Assembly: GCF_003415675.1 (NCBI RefSeq)
Contig: NZ_QFZK01000023.1
Span: 1-51,180, forward strand
DNA: 51,180 bases
Source: Rhodoferax lacus
GTDB taxonomy: Bacteria; Pseudomonadota; Gammaproteobacteria; Burkholderiales; Burkholderiaceae_C
Reading direction: 5' to 3'
Part shown: positions 1-7,383 of the stretch, piece by piece
Numbering within the stretch: position 1 is the stretch's first letter
Layout: each line of letters starts with the position of its first letter
The notes under the pieces: model-generated
Databases searched by the model: none
What the model was told of the DNA's origin: nothing
What the model saw: only the letters and a program-made list of their open reading frames with translations
Program-made: the position numbers and the translations under genes

Positions 1-2
1 TG

Positions 3-131
3 AAGGCCGGCGGCATCATCGCCTGCGAAGACCCGCGCCATCCCTTTCCCGCCATGCACCCCGAAGTGCGCCGCGGCCTGCTGGACACCGCCAAACGCCT
101 GGACCCACTGGTCCTGCGTTGGGGCCGCTAA
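3..131 (+). CDS. C-terminal end of a probable DHDPS-family sugar-acid dehydratase (partial)
   Basis: Only the last 42 codons are in the window; the reading frame enters from the left edge and stops with TAA at 129-131. The peptide ends LVLRWGR and has the Ala/Gly-rich, Arg-rich helical tail typical of dihydrodipicolinate synthase/N-acetylneuraminate lyase family enzymes. The next gene is an alpha-ketoglutarate semialdehyde dehydrogenase. In non-phosphorylative pentose or hexarate pathways that enzyme uses the product of a DHDPS-family dehydratase (for example 2-keto-3-deoxy-L-arabinonate dehydratase). The family call is therefore mostly from context and the fragment alone is too short to prove it. 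Confidence 0.4.
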   Translation, partial: KAGGIIACEDPRHPFPAMHPEVRRGLLDTAKRLDPLVLRWGR

Positions 132-209
132 GCCCGCCAAGCCCGTCACCGATTGCACGGCCATGGCCACGGCCACGGCGGCCGCTCCTTTTTTTCAAAG
201 CATTGATCC

Positions 210-1646
210 ATGACTGTTCATCACAACCTCATCAACGGCGAGTGGGTCTCTGGCCCCGCCTCCAGCCCCAACATCAACCCCAGCAACCTGGCCGATGTGG
301 TGGGCGAATATACCCAGGGTGATGCCAGCCACGTGGAAGCCGCCGTGGCCGCCGCCCGCGCTGCCTTTCCCGCGTGGAGCACCAGCGGTATCCAGGCGCG
401 TAGCGATGCACTGGACAAGATCGGCAGCGAGATACTGGCCCGCCGCGAAGAGCTGGGCACGCTGCTGGCACGCGAGGAGGGCAAGACCCGCCCGGAAGGC
501 ATTGGCGAGGTCACCCGTGCCGGCCACATCTTCAAGTTCTTTGCAGGCGAGTGCCTGCGCATGGCCGGTGACACGCTGCCCTCGGTGCGTCCGAACATCG
601 GCGTGGAAATCACCCGCGAGCCCATCGGTGTGGTGGGCCTCATCACACCCTGGAACTTCCCCATCGCCATCCCGGCCTGGAAAGTTGCCCCGGCCCTGGC
701 CTATGGCAACTGCGTGGTGCTCAAGCCGGCCGACCTGGTGCCGGGCTGCGCCTGGGCGCTGGCCGAGATCATCAGCCGCTCCGGCATTCCGGCCGGTGTG
801 TTCAACCTGGTGATGGGCCCGGGCCGCGTGATTGGCGATGCACTGGTGCAGCATGCAGGCGTGGACGCCATCAGCTTCACCGGCTCGGTGGGTGTGGGCA
901 CGCGCATTGCGCAGACCTGCGCGCAGAACCTCAAGAAAGTGCAGCTGGAAATGGGTGGCAAGAACCCCCAGGTCATCCTGGACGACGCCGACCTGAACCA
1001 GGCCGTGGAGCTGAGCGTGCAGAGCTGCTTTTATTCCACCGGCCAGCGCTGCACGGCTTCGAGCCGCCTGATCGTCACCGACAAGATTTATCCGGCCTTC
1101 ATCGCCGCCATGCAGGCCCGCATGGCACGCATTCAGGTGGGGGATGCCTGCGCCGCCGGTACCGACATCGGCCCGGTGGTGTCGCAAGCCCAGCTGGAGC
1201 AGGACCTGTCGTATGTGGAGATCGGCCAGGCCGAGGGTGCCACGCTGCTCACCGGTGGCCAACGCGTGCAGCGCGAGACCGAGGGTTTCTATTTGCAGCC
1301 CGCGCTGTTCGTGGACAGCACCGCCGCCATGCGCATCAACCGCGAGGAAATCTTCGGCCCCGTGGCCAGCGTGATCCGCGTGGCCGACTATGAAGAGGCC
1401 CTGGCCGTGGCCAATGACACGCCCTTTGGCCTCTCAGCCGGCATTGCCACCATGTCCCTCAAACACGCCACCCACTTCAAGCGCCATGCGCAGGCCGGCA
1501 TGGTGATGGTCAACCTGCCCACCGCCGGGGTGGACTACCACGTGCCCTTTGGCGGGCGCAAGGGCAGCAGCTATGGTCCGCGTGAGCAGGGCACGTATGC
1601 CCGCGAGTTCTACACCACGGTGAAGACGGCCTATACGCTGGCCTGA
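210..1646 (+). CDS. Alpha-ketoglutarate semialdehyde dehydrogenase (aldehyde dehydrogenase family)
   Basis: A 478-residue NAD(P)-dependent aldehyde dehydrogenase, full length for the family. Visible signatures are the oxyanion-hole Asn149 in TPWNFP, the general base Glu247 in LEMGGKNP and the nucleophile Cys281 in GQRCTASSR, plus the cofactor-fold FTGSVGVG. The overall pattern fits the 2,5-dioxovalerate/alpha-ketoglutarate semialdehyde dehydrogenases, which convert the semialdehyde to 2-oxoglutarate at the end of non-phosphorylative L-arabinose, D-xylose, glucarate or hydroxyproline breakdown. It follows the probable dehydratase on the same strand by about 80 bases, so the two are probably co-transcribed. 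It is convergent with the photolyase gene, 15 bases away. The exact physiological substrate is inferred from family and neighbour. Confidence 0.8.
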   Translation: MTVHHNLINGEWVSGPASSPNINPSNLADVVGEYTQGDASHVEAAVAAARAAFPAWSTSGIQARSDALDKIGSEILARREELGTLLAREEGKTRPEGIGEVTRAGHIFKFFAGECLRMAGDTLPSVRPNIGVEITREPIGVVGLITPWNFPIAIPAWKVAPALAYGNCVVLKPADLVPGCAWALAEIISRSGIPAGVFNLVMGPGRVIGDALVQHAGVDAISFTGSVGVGTRIAQTCAQNLKKVQLEMGGKNPQVILDDADLNQAVELSVQSCFYSTGQRCTASSRLIVTDKIYPAFIAAMQARMARIQVGDACAAGTDIGPVVSQAQLEQDLSYVEIGQAEGATLLTGGQRVQRETEGFYLQPALFVDSTAAMRINREEIFGPVASVIRVADYEEALAVANDTPFGLSAGIATMSLKHATHFKRHAQAGMVMVNLPTAGVDYHVPFGGRKGSSYGPREQGTYAREFYTTVKTAYTLA

Positions 1647-1661
1647 GTTGCCAGGAAAAAA

Positions 1662-3125
1662 CTACTTCTTCACCACCCCATAGCGCAGCAGCGTGCGCCC
1701 GCGCGCTGCCGCATGGTCCACCACAGGTAACGGATAGTCCTTGCCCAGTGTGACGCCTGCTGCAAGTAACTCCATGGGCTTGGCCATCCACGGCGCGTGG
1801 ATGGCCTTGTCGCTCAAGCCTTTGAGGGCTGGCACATAGCGGCGTATGAACTTGCCCTGGGCATCGAACTTCTCGCTTTGGGTCACCGGGTTGAAGATGC
1901 GGAAGTAGGGCTGGGCATCGCAGCCGCTGGAGCTCACCCACTGCCAGCCGCCGTTGTTGGCCGACAGGTCAAAGTCGTTCAGGTGCGTGGCAAAGTAGCG
2001 CTCACCCCAGCGCCAGTCCAGCCCCAGGTGCTTGACCAGAAAACTGCCCGCCACCATGCGCAGGCGGTTGTGCATATAGCCGGTCTGGTTCAGCTGGGCC
2101 ATGGCCGCATCCACCAGCGGGTAGCCGGTAGCGCCTGCGCACCAGGCGGCATACAGGGCGTCGGCGCGCTCGCCTTCTTCCCAAGCAATGGCGTCGTACT
2201 CGGGCTTGAAGGCGCCGGTGGCCACCTGCGGGAAGTTGGCCAATATCTGCACATAAAAGTCGCGCCACACCAGCTCGGCCAGCCAGGTCTGGGCACCTGT
2301 GCTGCCCTCGGCCATGCGCTGCCGGGCCAGGTTCACCAAATGGCGGATGGACACCGTGCCAAAACGCAGGTGCACGCCCAGGTAGCTGGGGCCTTTGACG
2401 GCGGGGAAGTTGCGCGTCTCGTCATAGCCGTCCATGCGGCCCACAAAATCGTCCAGCAGTGCGGCACCACCCGACAGGCCGGTGGGGATGGCCAGCGTCT
2501 GGAGGTTGGTGGTCTCAAAGCCCAGGTCCTGCAGCGTGGGCACCGCGTGCGCATGGGCCGCAGGTCTGGCGGCCAGTTGGGCGCAGGGCGTGGGCAGCGT
2601 GTGCAGAGGCTGCGGTGACGTCCCCAACTTGGCTAGCCAGGCGCGCAGGTAGGGTGTGAACACGCCATAGGGCTTGCCCATTTGGGTGAGCACCTCGCGC
2701 TCTTCAAACACCACGTGGTCCTTCATCTGCACCAGGCTTGCGCCCTGGGCCTGCAGGACCTTGTGCACGGCGGCATCGCGCTGCAAGGCGTAGGGCTCGT
2801 AGTCCTTGGCGGCAAACACGGCCTGGGCCTGCAGGGCCTTAGCCAGTGCGGGAATCTCGTGGCTGGCCGCGCCATGCAGCACGATCAAGCCGGCCTTGGT
2901 GTGGCCTGCGGCCTGGCGCAGTGCGGCATCCACTTCCACCAGCGATTCGCGGATGAATTCCACGCGCCGGTCCTGGCGGGGCAGGGCGTCCAGAATGGCC
3001 GTATCGAACACAAACACGCAGTGCACCTGCTGGCATTGCGCCAGCGCAGCGGCCAGTGCCGGGTTGTCCTGCACGCGCAGATCGCGCCGCAGCCAGACCA
3101 GGCCGGAGGGAAAAAGTTTTTGCAT
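1662..3125 (-). CDS. phr: Deoxyribodipyrimidine photolyase (class I CPD photolyase/cryptochrome family)
   Basis: A 487-residue flavoprotein that uses blue light to split UV-induced cyclobutane pyrimidine dimers. The N-terminus begins LVWLRRDLRVQDNPAL, the classic alpha/beta antenna-domain start. The C-terminal FAD domain carries NNGGWQWVSSSGCDAQPYFR and IFNPVTQSEKFD, the strongest family signature. The ATG at 3125 was chosen because it puts the conserved start 5 residues in; the frame stays open to 3185, but that would overlap the divergent yqgE start at 3147. A blue-light BLUF protein lies about 1.1 kb away on the other strand, hinting at a light-response neighbourhood. Confidence 0.93.
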   Translation of the reverse strand: MQKLFPSGLVWLRRDLRVQDNPALAAALAQCQQVHCVFVFDTAILDALPRQDRRVEFIRESLVEVDAALRQAAGHTKAGLIVLHGAASHEIPALAKALQAQAVFAAKDYEPYALQRDAAVHKVLQAQGASLVQMKDHVVFEEREVLTQMGKPYGVFTPYLRAWLAKLGTSPQPLHTLPTPCAQLAARPAAHAHAVPTLQDLGFETTNLQTLAIPTGLSGGAALLDDFVGRMDGYDETRNFPAVKGPSYLGVHLRFGTVSIRHLVNLARQRMAEGSTGAQTWLAELVWRDFYVQILANFPQVATGAFKPEYDAIAWEEGERADALYAAWCAGATGYPLVDAAMAQLNQTGYMHNRLRMVAGSFLVKHLGLDWRWGERYFATHLNDFDLSANNGGWQWVSSSGCDAQPYFRIFNPVTQSEKFDAQGKFIRRYVPALKGLSDKAIHAPWMAKPMELLAAGVTLGKDYPLPVVDHAAARGRTLLRYGVVKK

Positions 3126-3146
3126 CGGTACCGCTAGAATGAAAAC

Positions 3147-3740
3147 ATGACCGGCGATTCTGCACCCATCAATCTCACCAACCACTTCCTGATAGCCATG
3201 CCCGGGCTGGAAGATGCCCTATTCGGCAAGAGTGTGGTGTATGTCTGCGAGCACACGGCCCGCGGCGCGCTGGGTCTGGTCATCAACAAGCCGTCCGACA
3301 TGCAGCTGCCCGCGCTGTTTGGCAAGGTGGACCTGGACCTCAAACGCATGGACCTGTCGCACAGCCCGGTGTTCCAGGGCGGCCCGGTGCAGACCGAACG
3401 CGGCTTTGTGCTGCATGAACCAATCTACGTGGGCACCGACCAGGAGACGCTGTACGCCTCCACCATGAGCATTGCCGGTGGCCTGGAGATGACCACCTCC
3501 AAGGACGTGCTCGAAGCACTGGCCAGCGGTGCCGGGCCGCGCAGGGTGCTGATCACCCTGGGCTATGCAGCCTGGGGCGAGGGCCAACTGGAGTCCGAGT
3601 TGGGCGAGAACAGCTGGCTCACCGTAGACGCCACCCGTGAAGTGATTTTTGACACACCAGTGGAAGAGCGCTACGAGCGCGCCCTGGGCCTGTTGGGTCT
3701 GCAGTCCTGGATGATTTCCAGCCAGATCGGCCACGCATGA
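3147..3740 (+). CDS. yqgE: YqgE/AlgH family protein (UPF0301)
   Basis: A 197-residue protein of the YqgE/AlgH (DUF179) family. It has the family start NLTNHFLIAMPGL, the central GGPVQTERGFVLH and the C-terminal LGYAAWGEGQLESEL. The biochemical role of the family is not settled; AlgH was first linked to alginate regulation in Pseudomonas. It is the first gene of a run with ruvX, whose ATG overlaps the stop codon as ATGA at 3737-3740, so the two are probably translationally coupled. The yqgE-ruvX pairing is common in proteobacteria. It is divergent from phr with only 21 bases between start codons, so the promoters must overlap. Confidence 0.92.
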   Translation: MTGDSAPINLTNHFLIAMPGLEDALFGKSVVYVCEHTARGALGLVINKPSDMQLPALFGKVDLDLKRMDLSHSPVFQGGPVQTERGFVLHEPIYVGTDQETLYASTMSIAGGLEMTTSKDVLEALASGAGPRRVLITLGYAAWGEGQLESELGENSWLTVDATREVIFDTPVEERYERALGLLGLQSWMISSQIGHA

Positions 3741-4165
3741 GCGGCGCCGCTGGCAGCAGCGCACCGGTGCCCGTACCTGCCAATCTGGTCACCTTCATGG
3801 CCTTTGACTATGGCGAGAAGCGCACCGGCGTGGCCGTGGGCAATCGTATGCTGGGCACGGCCCAGCCGCAGGGCTCCATCCATGCACTGGGCGATGCCCG
3901 CTTTGTGCAGATTGCCTTGCGCATCAAGGAATGGGAACCCCAAGCCCTGGTGATCGGCGTGCCCTACCACCCGGATGGCGCCGCACACGAGAACACCACA
4001 CGCGCCAAAAAGTTTGGCCGCCAGTTGCATGGCCGCTTTGGCCTGCCGGTGTTTGAGGTGGATGAGCGCTACAGCACCACCGAAGCCCTCTCCAGTGGCG
4101 CCCGCGATGCGGACGCCGCCTCGGCCTGCATTATTCTGGAGCAATTTCTCAGGCAGCTCCTATAG
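3737..4165 (+). CDS. ruvX: RuvX/YqgF, RNase H-fold Holliday junction resolvase-like protein
   Basis: A 142-residue member of the YqgF family, usual length about 140. It shows the RNase H-fold start MAFDYGEKRTGVAVGN with the first catalytic Asp, the VIGVPYHPDG strand, and the VDERYSTTEA motif with the Glu of the active site; the final DAASACIILEQFL helix carries the last acidic residue. Family members are implicated in 16S/23S rRNA 5' processing and in Holliday junction resolution. The start overlaps the yqgE stop by 4 bases. It has an about 14-residue N-terminal Ala/Pro extension before the fold, common in Burkholderiales. Confidence 0.92.
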   Translation: MSGAAGSSAPVPVPANLVTFMAFDYGEKRTGVAVGNRMLGTAQPQGSIHALGDARFVQIALRIKEWEPQALVIGVPYHPDGAAHENTTRAKKFGRQLHGRFGLPVFEVDERYSTTEALSSGARDADAASACIILEQFLRQLL

Positions 4166-4198
4166 TTGGCGAACCATCACCCCAAGAAGGACGCGGCC

Positions 4199-4621
4199 AT
4201 GCAGCTGACCCAACTGATCTATGTGAGCGTGTTGGTGGACCGTGATGAATCCGTGCTGGGGTCTATCCTGGAATCCTCGGTGCGCCGCAACCTGCAAAAC
4301 GGCATTACCGGCATGCTGCTGTATGCAGACGGCAACTTCATCCAGGCGCTGGAGGGCACCGAGGCCGCCGTGCTGGAAACCTACCAGCGCATTTGCAGCG
4401 ACACGCGCCACGACTACGTCACCACCGTGCATGCCGATCCCTTGCGCGCGCGCTGTTTTGCCCAGTGGAGCATGGGTTTCAGGCAGCTGGGCAGCCAGGA
4501 GGCGGCAGATTTCCCGCAGTACGCCCCGTATTTTGAATACGGGTTTGACGCCAGCGCCCTGCAGGCGGCGCCCGGCGTTGCCCTGGACATGCTCAGGCTG
4601 TTCTGCGGCGGAGAAATGTGA
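4199..4621 (+). CDS. BLUF-domain blue-light sensor protein
   Basis: A 140-residue protein made almost only of a BLUF (sensor of blue light using FAD) domain, about residues 3-95, with a short C-terminal tail. All key residues are visible: Tyr8 (LIYVS), Asn31 followed by GITGMLLY, Gln49 in FIQALEG, and Trp90/Met92 in QWSMGF, matching the photochemical Tyr-Gln-Trp/Met set of AppA, BlrB and PixD. The frame is open from a TTG at 4166, but ATG 4199 has an AAGAAGGA ribosome site and sits 3 residues before the conserved start. It is wedged between ruvX and pyrR and has no output domain, so it probably acts by protein-protein contact. The partner is unknown. Confidence 0.93.
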   Translation: MQLTQLIYVSVLVDRDESVLGSILESSVRRNLQNGITGMLLYADGNFIQALEGTEAAVLETYQRICSDTRHDYVTTVHADPLRARCFAQWSMGFRQLGSQEAADFPQYAPYFEYGFDASALQAAPGVALDMLRLFCGGEM

Positions 4622-4639
4622 GCAGGCCTTGAAACTAAA

Positions 4640-5230
4640 ATGGCTGCACATTCCATGGGGCCAGACGCTATGAACCAGAACAACGAAGCAATCCACGCAG
4701 GCAACGGGCCCGCGCCCGGCGCACCCGCACCATCCGGCGGCCTGTTCCTGGATGCCGAGGCCCTGTACAAGGAGCTGCTGCGCGGCGTGCAAATGCTGAT
4801 GCAGGCTGACAGCCGGTTGGTGGGAATCACCTCGGGCGGCGCCTGGCTGGTGGAGCGTCTGCAGCGCGACCTGCATCTGCCTGGCAAGCCCGGCGTGATC
4901 TCTTCTGCCATGCACCGCGACGACTTTGCCAAGCGGGGTCTGGCCAGCAGCGCGCAGACCCAGCTGCCCTTTGACATCAACGGCGCCCACATCGTCATCC
5001 TGGATGATGTGCTCTACACCGGGCGCACCCTGCGCGCTGTCATCAACGAGCTGTTTGACTACGGCCGCCCGGCCAGCGTCAAGCTCGCCGTGCTGGTGGA
5101 CCGTGGCGGGCGCCAGTTGCCCGTGCAGGCCGACTTTGCTGCCGCCCGTGTGGCGCTGGGCGAGCAACAGTCTTTGGCCCTTGCGCGCAATGAAACCGGT
5201 GCGTTCAGCTTCGAAGTGAAAAACAAATGA
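4640..5230 (+). CDS. pyrR: PyrR-like phosphoribosyltransferase, pyrimidine operon regulator/uracil phosphoribosyltransferase
   Basis: A 196-residue type I phosphoribosyltransferase. The PRPP-binding loop reads VILDDVLYTGRT, and the downstream LAVLVDRGGRQLP motif is diagnostic of PyrR. In Gram-positive bacteria PyrR binds pyr leader RNA under UMP/UTP control and has weak uracil phosphoribosyltransferase activity; in Gram-negatives the regulatory role is less clear. It directly precedes pyrB. Two in-frame ATGs (4640 and 4670) are possible and neither has a convincing ribosome site; residues before about 30 are low-complexity Ala/Pro/Gly and unlike the family core. Confidence 0.88.
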   Translation: MAAHSMGPDAMNQNNEAIHAGNGPAPGAPAPSGGLFLDAEALYKELLRGVQMLMQADSRLVGITSGGAWLVERLQRDLHLPGKPGVISSAMHRDDFAKRGLASSAQTQLPFDINGAHIVILDDVLYTGRTLRAVINELFDYGRPASVKLAVLVDRGGRQLPVQADFAAARVALGEQQSLALARNETGAFSFEVKNK

Positions 5231-5303
5231 ACGTTAGCCCCCACGTTCATCACTTCGTGTATTCACTGCCCCCCAAGGGGGCGCAAGCCTTCCTTGGGGC
5301 GGC
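5227..5303 (+). repeat. Hairpin-rich intergenic repeat between pyrR and pyrB
   Basis: Two hairpins fill the 90-base gap. Hairpin A is a perfect 8-bp inverted repeat ATGAACGT (5227-5234) / ACGTTCAT (5243-5250) with an 8-base loop; its left arm includes the pyrR stop. Hairpin B pairs CCCCAAGG (5271-5278) with CCTTGGGG (5292-5299), extended inward by G-U/G-C pairs. The loop of A (GCCCCC, 5237-5242) is also complementary to GGGGGC at 5277-5282 in B, so the two folds compete. No T-run follows, so it is not a standard terminator. It resembles dispersed C/G-rich intergenic repeats that I associate with Comamonadaceae genomes; no second copy was seen in this window. Confidence 0.6.
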
Positions 5304-5320
5304 CCTGCGGAAGTCTTAAT

Positions 5321-6283
5321 ATGCTCTACAAACGTAACCCCCAACTCAACAAGAACGGCGAACTCATCCACCTGCTGTCGGTGGAGGGCCTGCCCAAAAG
5401 CATACTCACCCACATCCTGGACACCGCCACCAACTTTGTGTCGCTCAACGACCGCGAAGTGAAGAAGGTGCCGCTCCTGCGGGGCAAGAGCGTGTTCAAC
5501 CTGTTCTTCGAGAACAGCACCCGCACCCGCACCACCTTCGAGATTGCCGCCACCCGCCTCTCGGCTGACGTCATCAACCTGGACATTGCGCGCTCCAGCG
5601 CCGCCAAGGGCGAGTCGCTCTTGGACACGATTGCCAACCTGAGTGCCATGGCTGCGGACATCTTTGTGGTGCGCCACAGCGAGTCCGGCGCGCCCTACCT
5701 GATTGCCCAGCATGTGGCGCCGCACGTGCATGTGATCAACGCCGGTGACGGCCGCCACGCCCACCCCACGCAGGGGCTGCTGGACATGTTCACCATCCGC
5801 CACTTCAAGAAAGACTTTGCCAACCTGACGGTGGCCATTGTGGGCGACGTGCTGCACTCGCGCGTGGCCCGCTCCGACATCCACGCCCTCACCACCCTGG
5901 GCTGTGCCGAGGTGCGCGTGGTCGGCCCCAAGACACTGGTGCCCAGTGACATGGCCTCGATGGGTGTGCGCGTTTGCCACACGCTGGAAGAGGGCATCAA
6001 GGACTGCGACGTGGTCATCATGCTGCGCCTGCAAAACGAGCGCATGAGCGGCGCGCTATTGCCCAGCACACAGGAATTTTTCAAGAGCTTTGGCCTGACG
6101 CCCGAGAAACTGCAACTGGCCAAACCGGATGCCATCGTGATGCACCCCGGCCCCATCAACCGCGGCGTGGAAATTGATTCGGCCGTGGTGGACGGCCCCC
6201 AAAGCGTCATCCTGCCGCAGGTGACCTTCGGCATCGCCGTGCGCATGGCGGTGATGAGCATCGTGGCAGGCAATGAAGCATGA
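5321..6283 (+). CDS. pyrB: Aspartate carbamoyltransferase catalytic chain
   Basis: A 320-residue ATCase catalytic chain that makes N-carbamoyl-aspartate in de novo pyrimidine synthesis. Carbamoyl-phosphate site residues are Ser66-Thr-Arg-Thr-Arg70 in FFENSTRTRTTFE. The HPGPINRG and GDGRHAHPTQGLLD motifs are also present. ATG 5321 was chosen; the frame is open from a GTG at 5294, but that falls inside the intergenic repeat. No pyrI regulatory chain is seen. Instead pyrX lies two genes downstream, as in the Pseudomonas-type ATCase, where PyrB assembles with an inactive dihydroorotase homologue. Its stop overlaps the hisC start as ATGA. Confidence 0.95.
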   Translation: MLYKRNPQLNKNGELIHLLSVEGLPKSILTHILDTATNFVSLNDREVKKVPLLRGKSVFNLFFENSTRTRTTFEIAATRLSADVINLDIARSSAAKGESLLDTIANLSAMAADIFVVRHSESGAPYLIAQHVAPHVHVINAGDGRHAHPTQGLLDMFTIRHFKKDFANLTVAIVGDVLHSRVARSDIHALTTLGCAEVRVVGPKTLVPSDMASMGVRVCHTLEEGIKDCDVVIMLRLQNERMSGALLPSTQEFFKSFGLTPEKLQLAKPDAIVMHPGPINRGVEIDSAVVDGPQSVILPQVTFGIAVRMAVMSIVAGNEA

Positions 6284-7383
6284 ATATGATTACTACATCC
6301 CCTTTTTGGAGCACCGGCATTGACCAACTGAAGGCGTATACGCCGGGCGAGCAGCCGCAAAGCGGCGGCTGGGTCAAGCTCAACACCAACGAGTGCCCGT
6401 ACCCGCCGTCGCCCCGGGCGATTGCAGCGATTCAGGCCGCCACCGGTGAGCAGCTGCGCCTGTACCCGGACCCCAACGGCACAGCCTTCAAGGGCGCCAT
6501 TGCCAGGCACTTTGGCCTGGGTGCAGACCACGTGTTTGTGGGCAACGGCTCTGACGAGGTGCTGGCCCACGCCTTTCTGGGCCTGCTCAAGCACAGCCTG
6601 CCCATCCTCTACCCGGATGTGAGCTACAGCTTTTATCCGGTGTACTGCGGGCTCTACGACATTGCCTACACGCAGGTGCCGTTGGGCCCCGACTTTGCGG
6701 TGAACGTGGCCGACTACTGCGTGCCCAACGGCGGCATCGTGCTGCCCAACCCGAACGCGCCCACCGGCATGGCGCTGGGCCTGGACCAATTGCGCGTGCT
6801 GCTGGGCGCCAACCGCAACTCCGTGGTGCTGATCGACGAGGCCTATGTGGACTTTGGTGCCGAGAGTGCGGCGTCGCTCATCCCCGAATTTGACAACCTG
6901 CTGGTGGTGCAGACCCTCTCCAAATCGCGCGCACTGGCCGGTTTGCGCGTGGGCTTTGCCCTGGGCCACCCGGCCCTGATCGAGGCGCTGGCGCGCGTCA
7001 AGGACAGCTTCAACTCCTATCCATTGGACCGGCTGGCCCTGGCCGGTGCGCAGGCCGCCATCGAAGACCAGGCCTACTTCGAGCAGATCACCGCTGCCGT
7101 GGTGAAGAGCCGCGACTGGCTCACCGCTGAGCTGACCCAATTGGGTTTCCACACCCTGCCAAGCAGCGCCAACTTCGTCTTCAGCAGCCACCCCGTGCAC
7201 CCGGCCGCCGATCTGCTGGCTGCCCTGCGCGAACGCAAAATTCTGGTGCGCCACTTTGCCAAGGGACGCATTGCCAACCACCTGCGCATCAGCGTGGGCA
7301 CGCAGCAGGAATGCGAAGCGCTGATTGACGCCCTGCAGCACATCGTGTCCCAGACCGCCCCCAAGAAAGAAGCCACAGCATGA
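6280..7383 (+). CDS. hisC: Histidinol-phosphate aminotransferase-like PLP enzyme
   Basis: A 367-residue class I/II aminotransferase of the HisC type. Visible features are LNTNECPYPPSP near the N-terminus, Asn159 in PNPNAPTG, Asp186 and Tyr189 in LIDEAYVDF, and the PLP-binding Lys215 in TLSKSRALAGLRVG. HisC converts imidazole-acetol phosphate to histidinol phosphate; paralogues can also transaminate aromatic amino acid precursors. Here it sits between pyrB and pyrX with 4-base ATGA overlaps on both sides, so it is translated as part of the pyrimidine operon and away from any his operon seen here. It may be a second copy with another substrate. Confidence 0.85.
   Translation: MNMITTSPFWSTGIDQLKAYTPGEQPQSGGWVKLNTNECPYPPSPRAIAAIQAATGEQLRLYPDPNGTAFKGAIARHFGLGADHVFVGNGSDEVLAHAFLGLLKHSLPILYPDVSYSFYPVYCGLYDIAYTQVPLGPDFAVNVADYCVPNGGIVLPNPNAPTGMALGLDQLRVLLGANRNSVVLIDEAYVDFGAESAASLIPEFDNLLVVQTLSKSRALAGLRVGFALGHPALIEALARVKDSFNSYPLDRLALAGAQAAIEDQAYFEQITAAVVKSRDWLTAELTQLGFHTLPSSANFVFSSHPVHPAADLLAALRERKILVRHFAKGRIANHLRISVGTQQECEALIDALQHIVSQTAPKKEATA

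Noticed and set aside
195..1262. A 355-codon frame antisense to the aldehyde dehydrogenase.
   Set aside because: Shadow frame; the plus strand has all dehydrogenase active-site motifs in order.
3126..3185. A 20-codon N-terminal extension of the photolyase.
   Set aside because: It would overlap the divergent yqgE start, and the conserved photolyase N-terminus begins at 3125.
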